64,000 nucleotides of DNA from an uncultured Lachnospiraceae bacterium (lineage in GTDB: Bacteria; Bacillota; Clostridia; Lachnospirales; Lachnospiraceae), in NCBI GenBank assembly GCA_902796595.1, contig CADBPM010000026.1, forward strand, positions 1-64,000. The letters are read 5' to 3'. The translations under genes and the position numbers were made by a program. The notes below the pieces were generated by a model, which saw only the letters and a program-made list of their open reading frames with translations, searched no databases and was not told where the DNA came from. The stretch's first letter is position 1. Each line of letters begins with the position of its first letter. Below are positions 44,227 through 52,823 of the stretch, one piece after another.

Positions 44227-44326
44227 ATTATTAGTTTACCTGTAATCCTTCAACAAATCAATTATAAAAGTATAAATAAAGTTATAAAACGATGTCGAGT
44301 CAAAGGTCTCCCCTGACCTGTGACCC

Positions 44327-44360
44327 AAAAAGGACCACAGTATACGCTGTGGTCCTTTTT
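44327..44360 (-). terminator. Terminator of mecA-serS
   Basis: AAAAAGGACCACAG / CTGTGGTCCTTTTT perfect stem around TATACG, 17 bp after the serS stop. Confidence 0.92.
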
Positions 44361-44376
44361 AGTAGCTCAATGCATA

Positions 44377-45657
44377 TCAAGGCTTTATTATATCCTTGCC
44401 GCCCATATATGGTCTTAATACTTCCGGAATATTAACGCTTCCATCTTCATTAAGGTTATTCTCAAGGAATGCGATAAGCATACGAGGAGGTGCAACAACT
44501 GTATTATTGAGAGTATTGGCAAAGTATGAACCATTCTCACCCTTGATTCTTATACCAAGACGTCTTGCCTGAGCATCACCAAGGTTTGAACATGAACCGA
44601 CTTCAAAATACTTCTTCTGACGAGGGCTCCATGCCTCTACATCAAGACTCTTAACCTTGAGATCTGCAAGATCTCCTGAACAGCAATTAAGAGTACGAAC
44701 AGGAATATCCATAGATCTGAAAAGATCCACAGTATTCTGCCAAAGCTTATCATACCACATATTTGCCTCTTCCGGCTTGCAAACAACTATCATTTCCTGC
44801 TTTTCAAACTGATGGATACGATAAACTCCTCTTTCCTCTATACCATGAGCACCCTTTTCCTTACGGAAACATGGTGAATAGCTTGTTAATGTCTGAGGAA
44901 GATCAGCTTCAGGAATGGTCTGTCCCTGAAAACGACCTATCATGGAATGTTCACTTGTACCAATAAGGTAAAGATCCTCACCTTCGATCTTGTACATCAT
45001 GGAGTCCATTTCATCAAAACTCATAACTCCATCAACAACAGAATGTCTGATCATAAATGGAGGAATACAATATGTAAATCCTCTGTTTATCATAAAATCT
45101 CTTGCATAGGCAAGAACTGCAGAATGAAGTCTTGCAATATCGCCAATAAGGTAATAGAAACCATTTCCAGCAACTCTTCTTGCAGCATCAAGATCGATTC
45201 CATGAAGTTTTTCCATTATATCAACATGATAAGGAATTTCAAAATCAGGCACTACAGGTTCGCCAAACTTTTCTATTTCAACATTATGGCTGTCATCCGG
45301 ACCAATTGGAACTGAAGGGTCAATGATGTTAGGAATGGTCATCATGATCTCTTTTATCTTTGCAGAAAGTTCTGTCTGTGTCTTTTCTACTTCAGCAAGA
45401 TCAGCTGTGGCAGCTGTAACTTCAGCCTTTACCTTTTCTGCTTCTTCTTTCTTACCCTGAGCCATAAGAGCGCCGATCTGCTTGCTTGCCTTATTCTTCT
45501 TTGCTCTAAGCTCATCCCCCTTTGCCTGAGCAGCACGATTATCTGCATCAAGCTTAATAACCTCGTCTACAAGAGGAAGCTTCTTATCCTGAAACTTCTT
45601 CTTTATATTTTCCTTGACAAGGTCAGGATTTTCCCTGACAAATTTCAAATCTAACAT
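44377..45657 (-). CDS. serS: Seryl-tRNA synthetase
   Basis: 426 aa class II synthetase with the N-terminal coiled-coil arm (about 30-105), motif 2 around SPCFRKEKGAHGIEERGVYR and motif 3 near the end. Several signature positions (TSEH, KSLDVEAW, YRIHQFEKQEM) look more like archaeal-type or second-copy SerRS than the common bacterial form. It lies 18 bp after mecA; GGGAG precedes the ATG. It could be the only SerRS or a second one; this window does not tell. Confidence 0.93.
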   Translation of the reverse strand: MLDLKFVRENPDLVKENIKKKFQDKKLPLVDEVIKLDADNRAAQAKGDELRAKKNKASKQIGALMAQGKKEEAEKVKAEVTAATADLAEVEKTQTELSAKIKEIMMTIPNIIDPSVPIGPDDSHNVEIEKFGEPVVPDFEIPYHVDIMEKLHGIDLDAARRVAGNGFYYLIGDIARLHSAVLAYARDFMINRGFTYCIPPFMIRHSVVDGVMSFDEMDSMMYKIEGEDLYLIGTSEHSMIGRFQGQTIPEADLPQTLTSYSPCFRKEKGAHGIEERGVYRIHQFEKQEMIVVCKPEEANMWYDKLWQNTVDLFRSMDIPVRTLNCCSGDLADLKVKSLDVEAWSPRQKKYFEVGSCSNLGDAQARRLGIRIKGENGSYFANTLNNTVVAPPRMLIAFLENNLNEDGSVNIPEVLRPYMGGKDIIKP

Positions 45658-45675
45658 TTCACTGTCTCCCGTTGA

Positions 45676-46371
45676 TTATTTATCTATCTTTTTAAGAGCG
45701 GTAATGGCTTTTTCTTTGATTATCACCTCACCATGCTCCTTAAGAACAGCACCATCGTACCTGTATTCCTCTATACTTGTACAAAATTCCGATGCAAGAG
45801 ATACAACTCTGTCAAAAGACTCACTTGCCATCCTGCCCTGATGAACAGCAAGAGCAAACTTTCCATCTTCAAGCCTGTACAGCTCGCTTATGATAGGACG
45901 CCCATATTTAACTCTAGATGCATACTCGATCGCATCATCAATATCTGTAAATTTGATCACAACCTCGTCCCAGTATTCAAAATCGTCACTATCCGCATCC
46001 AAAGAGAAGTTATCAGGATCCGCACCAAACCTGTCCATAAGATCTTTTAATTCACTGTCATCTGTTGAACCGATACTTGACAGCAGATCAGATATTCCCT
46101 TTACAAGCTTACCCCTGAAATCATCCTCCGGAGTCTCTGTTATTGTAAGACAAAGATCATGATCCGGCATTTCCATTACCTTCAATGAGATCATGCCATG
46201 TGTACTCTGAAAACCGATCTCTTCTTCTGCTTTCTGCATAAGCGTACGTATAAAATGCGTAGCAGCGCTGCTCTGAGTAACAAAATCCTGTAATTTGATA
46301 TTGTACTTCTCAAGATCTTCAGTCGATAATATGCAACGAAGCGAATCATTATTTACTCTGTATAATTTCAT
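45676..46371 (-). CDS. mecA: Adaptor protein MecA
   Basis: 231 aa. N-terminal substrate-binding part (MKLYRVNNDSLRCILSTEDL, then the LQDFVTQSSAATHFIRTLMQKA segment), an acidic linker, and a C-terminal ClpC-binding domain. MecA delivers substrates such as the competence factor ComK to ClpCP in Bacillus; in Clostridia its targets are unknown. AGAGGAA precedes the ATG. Cotranscribed with serS and divided from lon by its own promoter. Confidence 0.88.
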   Translation of the reverse strand: MKLYRVNNDSLRCILSTEDLEKYNIKLQDFVTQSSAATHFIRTLMQKAEEEIGFQSTHGMISLKVMEMPDHDLCLTITETPEDDFRGKLVKGISDLLSSIGSTDDSELKDLMDRFGADPDNFSLDADSDDFEYWDEVVIKFTDIDDAIEYASRVKYGRPIISELYRLEDGKFALAVHQGRMASESFDRVVSLASEFCTSIEEYRYDGAVLKEHGEVIIKEKAITALKKIDK

Positions 46372-46454
46372 CCATTTCCTCTTTTACTAGAGTGCCCCGC
46401 ATAACAGGTACTCCATATAGCAGCATCTTTTACGTTTCTTAGGTATACTTCTAT

Positions 46455-46483
46455 ACTATGCCACAAATTTTGTTATTTTTCAA
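46455..46483 (-). promoter_or_regulatory. Promoter of mecA-serS
   Basis: TTGAAA (46478-46483), 17 bases, CATAGT (46455-46460), minus strand. Confidence 0.5.
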
Positions 46484-46488
46484 GTATT

Positions 46489-46524
46489 GAGTAAATGTGT
46501 GGCAATGTTTCCCGCAATTTACTC
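46489..46524. other. Hairpin between lon and mecA
   Basis: GAGTAAAT/ATTTACTC plus inner TGTGG/CCGCA, about 13 bp with one bulge. No T-run; probably marks the end of the lon transcript or protects its 3' end. Confidence 0.5.
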
Positions 46525-46548
46525 GTCTAAAGAGATAAAAAAAGTCGG

Positions 46549-49002
46549 TTATTTTATAAGACCTGCTTCTCTTCTTGCTGAAACGGCAGGTATAGTTGCT
46601 TTTTCTTCTTTTTCAACATCCGCTTCTTTCTTTTTCTCTTCTTTAAAGAAATCCCTGTCACACTTAGGAATCCTTATTCCAAGAGCCTCATGGATAACTT
46701 CGTCTACTGTATCAACAGTGATTATTTCAAGATTGTTTTTCGTGTCTTCAGGAACATCTATAAGGTCCTCTTTATTGGAAAGCGGTATAAGAACCTTCTT
46801 TATGCCGGCTCTTTCTGCAGCCATAAGCTTTTCAGGGAGTCCTCCTATAGGAAGGACCTGTCCTCTTAAAGAAATCTCTCCTGTCATGGCAAGTTCCGGT
46901 GATGCACTGATTCCTGTTACAAGTGAAGTAAGCGCCGTAACAAGGGTTACGCCTGCACTCGGTCCATCCTTCGGCACTGACCCGCTCGGCACATGTATAT
47001 GAATATCCTTATCAGAAAAATCAATGTTCTTATCAGAAAACATACTCTTCACAAGAGAAAGTGCGATTGTCGCCGATTCCTTCATAACATCGCCAAGCTG
47101 TCCGGTTATAACAAGGTGTCCGGTGCCACGCATTGCAGTTGTTTCTATAAAAAGAATCTCTCCGCCCACAGAAGTCCATGCAAGTCCTGTAACCACACCC
47201 GGAATTTTCTTCTTAAGTGCCTTATCGTGAAGTGCAGTCTTGGTGCCGAGCATATCCGGAAGGTCACTGACTTTTATCGTCACCTTCTTCTTATCCTCTG
47301 AAAGAAGTTTTACAGCTGATTCTCTCATAAGTCTGTCAAGCCTCTTCTTAAGTCCTCTTACACCTGCCTCCATAGTATAATTTGCGATAACATTCTTTAT
47401 AACAGCATCAGAGATTGAAATTTCTTTTTTTGCAAGTCCCGATTCTTTTATAGCCTTATTAAGAAGATGTTCCTTCGCAATATGGAATTTATCATCTGCC
47501 GTATATCCCGGAAGCTCTATAACTTCCATTCTGTCAAGAAGCGGTCCCGGTATAGTTTCAAGGCTGTTTGCCGTACATATAAATACTACATTCGAAAGGT
47601 CAAAAGGCACATTCATGTAGTGATCTGTAAAGGTATCATTCTGCTCCGGGTCAAGAACTTCAAGAAGTGCGCTTGAAGGATCTCCGTCAAAGCCGCTTCT
47701 TCCAAGTTTATCTATCTCATCAAGCACCATTACAGGATTGTTGACACCACTCTTTTTAATAGCGTCCATTATCCTGCCAGGTATTGCTCCGATATAAGTT
47801 CTTCTATGTCCTCTTATCTCGGCCTCATCCCTGATCCCGCCAAGTGCTATTCTTATATATTTTCTTCCGAGTGCCTCGGCTATACTCTTTCCGAGGCTTG
47901 TTTTACCTGTGCCGGGCGCTCCGACAAAGAGAATTATAGAGCCAAGCTTTTCAGTATCCGCATCATTTTTTCTGCCTGTCTCAGTATTCTTTTTACGGCT
48001 CTTCATTATCATTACTGCTATATACTGAAGGATCCTTTCCTTCGCCTTCTTAAGCCCGTAATGATCCCTGTCAAGAATTTTCTTTGCTTCTTCAAGTGTA
48101 ACCGAAGGCGCCTCTTTCTTCTTCCAGTCGAGACTTGTCATGAAATCAAGATACTCATAATTGGTACCATATTCATGGTCGTCCTCGCCACCCTGTTTGA
48201 AATGTCTGAATACCCTTTCAACCTCTTTTTTTGCCTCAGGTGAAAATCCTGCCTCTTCTATCCTTTTGGCAAACATTTCAACATCGCTTACACTGTCAGG
48301 ATTCATTTCATCAAGCTCAGACTGGAGCAGCGTGATCTCACGTCTTATAAGATTTTCTCTATACTGGTTTCCCTGCTCCTCCTGTATCTTCTTGCTTATT
48401 CCGGCCTGAATATCCACAACTTCCTTATATTTGAACATTGCCTTTATTATAAGGTTGTTTCTCTCTCTGAGGGAGCTGGTGGCAAGCATTGCATATCTCT
48501 CTTCCACAGTAAGATCTGCGTAAGGTCCAATGATACTCATTATTTCATTAACATTATCAAGCTTTTCAGAAAAAGTCATTGCCCAGCTACCCCATTGAAA
48601 ATGCTGAGCTATATCCGCAAGGGTCTTTAGTACAATGTTAAATGTTGCTTTGGTTTCCGCTGCACTCATATCCTCGTTATCTTCAACAATAACATAGTCT
48701 GCCTCTATCTTATCCTTGGTAATAACAAGCCCTACACTCTTTATCTTTTTTCCGGTTCTTACCGCTATTCCATAGGATTCATCTGATTCACGAATATTCT
48801 TTATAACCCCTAAAAGACCATATTCGTAAAAATCATCTACCTCAAGCTGCTGTCTGTCTTCTGTTTTTTTAAGGGGAAGGATTATTACCTCTTCCCCTTC
48901 TTTAAAAGACTCTCTTTCATCATCATTAAGTAAATCAGGTTCAAGATTATACTGAACATCAGGTAATATTATCGTATTATATACAGGTATAACTCTCATC
49001 AT
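46549..49002 (-). CDS. lon: ATP-dependent protease Lon
   Basis: 817 aa. N-terminal LON substrate domain (about 1-205), central AAA+ module with Walker A GAPGTGKT, Walker B VMVLDEIDK, and C-terminal Ser-Lys protease with the nucleophile in PKDGPSAGVT and catalytic Lys later. A lysine/glutamate-rich tail of about 40 residues follows. Degrades damaged and regulatory proteins. The start at 49002 has AGGAGG eight bases upstream; a GTG at 49011 is in frame. Transcribed from a promoter whose start site is covered by a CIRCE box. Confidence 0.95.
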   Translation of the reverse strand: MMRVIPVYNTIILPDVQYNLEPDLLNDDERESFKEGEEVIILPLKKTEDRQQLEVDDFYEYGLLGVIKNIRESDESYGIAVRTGKKIKSVGLVITKDKIEADYVIVEDNEDMSAAETKATFNIVLKTLADIAQHFQWGSWAMTFSEKLDNVNEIMSIIGPYADLTVEERYAMLATSSLRERNNLIIKAMFKYKEVVDIQAGISKKIQEEQGNQYRENLIRREITLLQSELDEMNPDSVSDVEMFAKRIEEAGFSPEAKKEVERVFRHFKQGGEDDHEYGTNYEYLDFMTSLDWKKKEAPSVTLEEAKKILDRDHYGLKKAKERILQYIAVMIMKSRKKNTETGRKNDADTEKLGSIILFVGAPGTGKTSLGKSIAEALGRKYIRIALGGIRDEAEIRGHRRTYIGAIPGRIMDAIKKSGVNNPVMVLDEIDKLGRSGFDGDPSSALLEVLDPEQNDTFTDHYMNVPFDLSNVVFICTANSLETIPGPLLDRMEVIELPGYTADDKFHIAKEHLLNKAIKESGLAKKEISISDAVIKNVIANYTMEAGVRGLKKRLDRLMRESAVKLLSEDKKKVTIKVSDLPDMLGTKTALHDKALKKKIPGVVTGLAWTSVGGEILFIETTAMRGTGHLVITGQLGDVMKESATIALSLVKSMFSDKNIDFSDKDIHIHVPSGSVPKDGPSAGVTLVTALTSLVTGISASPELAMTGEISLRGQVLPIGGLPEKLMAAERAGIKKVLIPLSNKEDLIDVPEDTKNNLEIITVDTVDEVIHEALGIRIPKCDRDFFKEEKKKEADVEKEEKATIPAVSARREAGLIK

Positions 49003-49017
49003 ACTCTCCACCTCCTA

Positions 49018-49044
49018 GTAGCACTCGTTAAGTGCGACTGCTAA
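49018..49044 (-). promoter_or_regulatory. CIRCE element (HrcA operator) of lon
   Basis: TTAGCAGTC - nine bases - GAGTGCTAC on the minus strand, matching CIRCE (TTAGCACTC-N9-GAGTGCTAA) at 16 of 18 positions with the exact spacer. It covers the predicted lon transcription start. Confidence 0.88.
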
Positions 49045-49048
49045 TAAC

Positions 49049-49076
49049 ATGATAACACCTTTTTCTTTATTGTCAA
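49049..49076 (-). promoter_or_regulatory. Promoter of lon
   Basis: TTGACA (49071-49076), 16 bases, TATCAT (49049-49054), minus strand, ending five bases before the CIRCE box. Confidence 0.75.
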
Positions 49077-49201
49077 GGATATTGCGATAATATGCAACAT
49101 ACATCATCTTAAAAAAGCATTAAAAAAAGACTATCCAGCCATGTTTTACCACTTTCACGATGGCAGGCTGTGTATTACCTGACTTTGTCCGATAATACAA
49201 C

Positions 49202-49231
49202 AAAAGAAGCAATCCTCAGACTGCTTCTTTT
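49202..49231 (-). terminator. Terminator of the YczE-like gene
   Basis: AAAAGAAGCA / TGCTTCTTTT perfect 10-bp stem with T-rich end on the minus strand, 15 bp after the stop. Confidence 0.82.
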
Positions 49232-49245
49232 ATATTGTGTAACAA

Positions 49246-49896
49246 TCAATTTTCAGGTAATACAAATTTCTTCATTGCTCTTCCTACAATTGAAATTGCA
49301 GGTCCAAGAGCCAGCGCTATGCAGATTGTGCCAATTGAAGGTCTGGTTCCTGCAAGAAACCCTATAAATATAGCCGAAAAATCACAGATCATACGCATCA
49401 GGAAAAATGGTACATTTTTTACTGAATGTCCGACCTGAAAACAAAAAAGGTCATACGGAGACAGACCACAATCTGAATTCATATAGATAGCTGCTGCTAT
49501 GGCAAATACAAAAAGTGCGATTGCAAAAACAATTGCTCTTGATGGAAAATCTATAAACACTTCACGAGGGATGGTTTTGTCCCATATATAGCAGAAAAAA
49601 TCTGATATATACCCTATACCGACCATATTATAGATAGTTCCCGGACCTATAAGCTTTTTATTCCAAAACCACCCTATCACAAGAATCAAAAGGTTTAAAA
49701 AAAGCTGCCATGTGCCAAACAGAATTTTCATTCTGCCGCTGAGGGTAAGATTCATAAATGTGTATGGATCTGTTCCAAGATTTGCTTCACGCAGGAATGA
49801 AAGGCTGAAACCCATTATTGAAACGCCAATGAACATTAACAGCATCTTTCTGCCTAAAAGACGGTCATTCCTGTACTTATCGATCAATTCTCTCAT
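49246..49896 (-). CDS. YczE/YyaS/YitT-family membrane protein
   Basis: 216 aa with five or six membrane helices. The N-terminal GFSLSFLREANLGTDPYTF and SDCGLSPYDLF repeats are characteristic of the YczE/YitT-like family, in which the two halves share a G-(T/S)-x-P-x-D loop. Function not established; transporter-like. AGAAGGA lies 12 bases before the ATG. Monocistronic between two terminators. Confidence 0.8.
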   Translation of the reverse strand: MRELIDKYRNDRLLGRKMLLMFIGVSIMGFSLSFLREANLGTDPYTFMNLTLSGRMKILFGTWQLFLNLLILVIGWFWNKKLIGPGTIYNMVGIGYISDFFCYIWDKTIPREVFIDFPSRAIVFAIALFVFAIAAAIYMNSDCGLSPYDLFCFQVGHSVKNVPFFLMRMICDFSAIFIGFLAGTRPSIGTICIALALGPAISIVGRAMKKFVLPEN

Positions 49897-49945
49897 GTTC
49901 TGTGTCTTCCTTCTAAGTTATCGGATCACTTTATAAAAAGCAAAA

Positions 49946-49970
49946 GTGCCTCAGGCATAACCTGAGGCAC
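49946..49970 (-). terminator. Terminator of purC
   Basis: Perfect GTGCCTCAGG / CCTGAGGCAC stem with CATAA loop followed by TTTTGCTTTTT on the minus strand. Confidence 0.9.
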
Positions 49971-50008
49971 GCACCAATTTAGTATTATACAGTAAAACAG
50001 CTTATAAA

Positions 50009-50887
50009 TCAATCAAAATCTCTGCCTGTGAGAAGTTTAAAAGCTTCTTTATACTTCTTAATTGTTTTTTCGATAACATCATCCGGAAGAAGGTAATCAC
50101 TGTCCGGATTTGCCTTAAGCCAGTCTCTTACAAACTGCTTATCATAGGATGGCTGACTCTTTCCAACTTCATATCCACTAAGAGGCCAGAATCTTGAACT
50201 GTCAGGAGTAAGCATCTCGTCGCCAAGAACGATCTCACCATTTTCATCAAGTCCAAACTCAAACTTGGTGTCGGCAATGATTATACCTCTTTCATAAGCA
50301 TAATCAGCACACTTCTTATAAAGTGCAATGGTATATTCCTTAAGCTTTCTGCCATACTCCTCTCCCTTGCCAGGGAATTCCTTCTCAAGAACTTCAAGGC
50401 TCTTTTCATAAGAAATATTTTCATCATGAAGACCAAGCTCAGCCTTTGTACTCGGAGTGTAGATCGGTTCAGGAAGCTTTTCACATTCTGAAAGCCCCTC
50501 CGGAAGCTTAATACCACATACAGTGCCGTTTTCCTTATAGTTCTCCCAGCCGCTGCCGGTTATATATCCACGAACGATGCATTCAAGCGGAAGCATCTTA
50601 AGTTTCTTAACCTTCATTGAATTGCCTGTAAATTCAGGCTTTCTGAAGAACTCAGGCATATCTGCCGTATCACATGAAATCATGTGGTTCTTTAATATAT
50701 CACCCGTAAATTCAAACCAGAATTTAGACATCTGAGTAAGAATAGCGCCCTTGTCAGTTACCTTATTTTTAAGGATGTGATCAAAAGCAGATATCCTGTC
50801 AGTTGCTACCATGATAAGGCTATCGCCTGCATCATAAACTTCACGTACCTTGCCTTCTTTGAATGGTGTGTAAACTTTTTCAGACAT
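50009..50887 (-). CDS. purC: SAICAR synthetase (phosphoribosylaminoimidazole-succinocarboxamide synthase)
   Basis: 292 aa. Purine pathway step that joins aspartate to CAIR. The family motifs GKVREVYDAGD, ATDRISAFDHIL and IADTKFEFGLDE are present; length fits the long (about 290 aa) form. AAGGAGC is seven bases before the ATG. Monocistronic with its own promoter and terminator, apart from other pur genes. No PurR box or purine riboswitch is seen in the short leader. Confidence 0.95.
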   Translation of the reverse strand: MSEKVYTPFKEGKVREVYDAGDSLIMVATDRISAFDHILKNKVTDKGAILTQMSKFWFEFTGDILKNHMISCDTADMPEFFRKPEFTGNSMKVKKLKMLPLECIVRGYITGSGWENYKENGTVCGIKLPEGLSECEKLPEPIYTPSTKAELGLHDENISYEKSLEVLEKEFPGKGEEYGRKLKEYTIALYKKCADYAYERGIIIADTKFEFGLDENGEIVLGDEMLTPDSSRFWPLSGYEVGKSQPSYDKQFVRDWLKANPDSDYLLPDDVIEKTIKKYKEAFKLLTGRDFD

Positions 50888-50937
50888 TGTTATGCTCCTT
50901 CTTGAAACAACTGCATATTATCTTGTTTCCGCAATCA

Positions 50938-50966
50938 ATGATAGACCCAAAAATTCCTCCAGTCAA
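50938..50966 (-). promoter_or_regulatory. Promoter of purC
   Basis: TTGACT (50961-50966), 17 bases, TATCAT (50938-50943), minus strand; leader of about 45 nt. Confidence 0.65.
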
Positions 50967-51062
50967 TAAGTTCACAGCCTTTGCGGTATATCATACTTTC
51001 TAATATTATTTAAAAGCAGGATGGGTTTTATTTACAGAATTCAGGTTGAAATGCGCCTGCTC

Positions 51063-51103
51063 AAAAAAAGAGATATACAATCTCCTGAAAGACTGTATAT
51101 CTC
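51063..51103 (-). terminator. Terminator of the fucose-isomerase-family gene
   Basis: GAGATATACA (51070-51079) / TGTATATCTC (51094-51103) with seven T following on the minus strand; lies beyond the repeat at 51128-51192. Confidence 0.88.
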
Positions 51104-51127
51104 CTTTATGGCACTTTTGCTACGTAA

Positions 51128-51192
51128 AAGCAGATTATTCTTTGCTGTATCCACTTCGTGGATACTTAGTTCCTTCGCTATGCGAAAGTACA
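51128..51192 (+). repeat. Dispersed two-hairpin element, family 3, copy A
   Basis: GTATCCAC/GTGGATAC hairpin (TTC loop), linker TTAGTTC, then CTTCGC/GCGAAAG hairpin. Sits between the isomerase stop and its terminator, so it is probably in the mRNA 3' end. Confidence 0.65.
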
Positions 51193-51196
51193 GTAA

Positions 51197-52675
51197 TTAG
51201 CAAAATGGATTTTCACTTGGGTAAAGCATTCCTGCAGGCTGATTGAAGCCTATATCCTCTACTCCAAGGAACTTGAAGAGGTCATACATCTTCTTGCCAT
51301 AATGACCAAATGCTACTGCACCGTGATGTGGGAAATTCTTCTCAATAAGTACATTGCGATAGAACCTGCCCATTTCAGGAATAGCAAATACACCAATGGA
51401 ACCAAAGCTCTTTGTTGCAACCGGAAGCACTTCACCCTCAGCAACATAAGCGCGAAGCTTATTGTCTGCTGTACTCTGAAGTCTGTAGAATGTGATATCT
51501 CCAGCCTTGATATCTCCCTCGATCGTTCCATCACACCAATCCTGTGGATGGGTTCTTGCCATGATTCTCTGATATGAAAGATGTGGATCATTTAAAAGGC
51601 TTGAGCAGGTATTTCCGCAATGGAAGCCCATAAATGTATCTGTATGCTTATAATCAAATTTGCCCTTAATACTCTCTTCATACATATCTGCAGGAACAGA
51701 ATTGTTGATATCAAGAAGAGTAACAGGGTTCTCTGAAAGGCAGGTTCCGATATATTCTGAAAGAGTTCCGTAAATATCAACTTCGCATGATACAGGAATT
51801 CCACGTCCTGTAAGACGGCTGTTTACATAGCAAGGAACAAAGTTAAACATATCCTGGAATGCAGGCCAGCACTTTGTTGTAAGTGTAACATACTTTCTGT
51901 ATCCCTTATGCTCCTCTACCCAATCTGTAAGAGTAAGCTCATACTGGGCAAGCTTGTTGAGCATCTCAGGAATCTTATCAGGATGTCCGAGTTCCTTTGC
52001 CATATCAGCAGCAACTTCAGCGATTCTCTTATCGCCTTCATGCTTCTTATATGCTTCAAAAAGGTCAAGCTCTGACTCCTCTTCTATTTCAACTCCAAGA
52101 TTGTAAAGCTGCTTTATAGGTGCATTACATGCAAGGAAGTTCTGTGGGCGAGGTCCAAAGCTTATTACCTTTAAGTTGTGAAGTCCGATATAGGTTCTTG
52201 CAACAGGTATAAACTCATGGATCATATCTGCACATTCTTCAGCTGTGCCGACAGGATATGATGGGATATATGCATTAACATTGCGGAGCGCAAGGTTATA
52301 GCTTGCATTAAGCATACCGCAGTATGCATCTCCACGTCCATCCATAAGGTCCTTCTGGCTTTCCTCAGCAGCAGCGCAGAACATAACAGGCCCGTCAAAA
52401 TGCTTTGCAAGAAGTGTCTCTGAAATTTCAGGACCAAAGTTTCCAAGATATACACAAAGAGCATTACACTCGTTTTTCTTAAGGTCCTCGAGAGCTTCTA
52501 CCATCTGAGTTTCGCTCTCAACTATGCATACAGGACATTCATGAATATCAGATGCAGCGTACTTTTTACCATAAGCTTCTACAAGAGCTTTTCTTCTGTT
52601 TGTTGCAAGATCTGCTGGAAAGCAGTCTCTTGAAACAGCAACGATTCCGAGTTTAACAACAGGAATATTAAACAT
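51197..52675 (-). CDS. L-fucose/L-arabinose isomerase family protein
   Basis: 492 aa from the ATG at 52675 (GGAGAAAGG upstream). Fucose-isomerase-like fold: N-terminal Rossmann-type domains and a C-terminal metal site region; Glu/Asp/His candidates lie in SCEVDIYGTLSEYIG, LLDINNSV and GFHCGNTCSS. This matches the uncharacterised isomerase-like group rather than FucI itself. A sugar isomerase is likely but the sugar is unknown, and no fucose or arabinose genes are adjacent. Monocistronic. Confidence 0.82.
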   Translation of the reverse strand: MFNIPVVKLGIVAVSRDCFPADLATNRRKALVEAYGKKYAASDIHECPVCIVESETQMVEALEDLKKNECNALCVYLGNFGPEISETLLAKHFDGPVMFCAAAEESQKDLMDGRGDAYCGMLNASYNLALRNVNAYIPSYPVGTAEECADMIHEFIPVARTYIGLHNLKVISFGPRPQNFLACNAPIKQLYNLGVEIEEESELDLFEAYKKHEGDKRIAEVAADMAKELGHPDKIPEMLNKLAQYELTLTDWVEEHKGYRKYVTLTTKCWPAFQDMFNFVPCYVNSRLTGRGIPVSCEVDIYGTLSEYIGTCLSENPVTLLDINNSVPADMYEESIKGKFDYKHTDTFMGFHCGNTCSSLLNDPHLSYQRIMARTHPQDWCDGTIEGDIKAGDITFYRLQSTADNKLRAYVAEGEVLPVATKSFGSIGVFAIPEMGRFYRNVLIEKNFPHHGAVAFGHYGKKMYDLFKFLGVEDIGFNQPAGMLYPSENPFC

Positions 52676-52745
52676 TACCTTTCTCCAATCCCCGACAAAC
52701 GGTACAAATATATTTTCTAAAGTCATCTTTAGAATTCCTTTAGAT

Positions 52746-52774
52746 ATTATATCATCCCGTATACTAAAAGTCAT
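52746..52774 (-). promoter_or_regulatory. Promoter of the isomerase-family gene
   Basis: ATGACT (52769-52774), 17 bases, TATAAT (52746-52751), minus strand; leader of about 65 nt. Confidence 0.55.
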
Positions 52775-52823
52775 CCTTCATTTTTTGCTCTGTTTTCTGC
52801 ATTTTTTGCACACGTATGTCGTA

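Noticed and set aside
47806-48243. Plus-strand frame of 145 codons opposite lon
   Set aside because: A shadow of the AAA+ domain on the other strand; no ribosome binding site or promoter.
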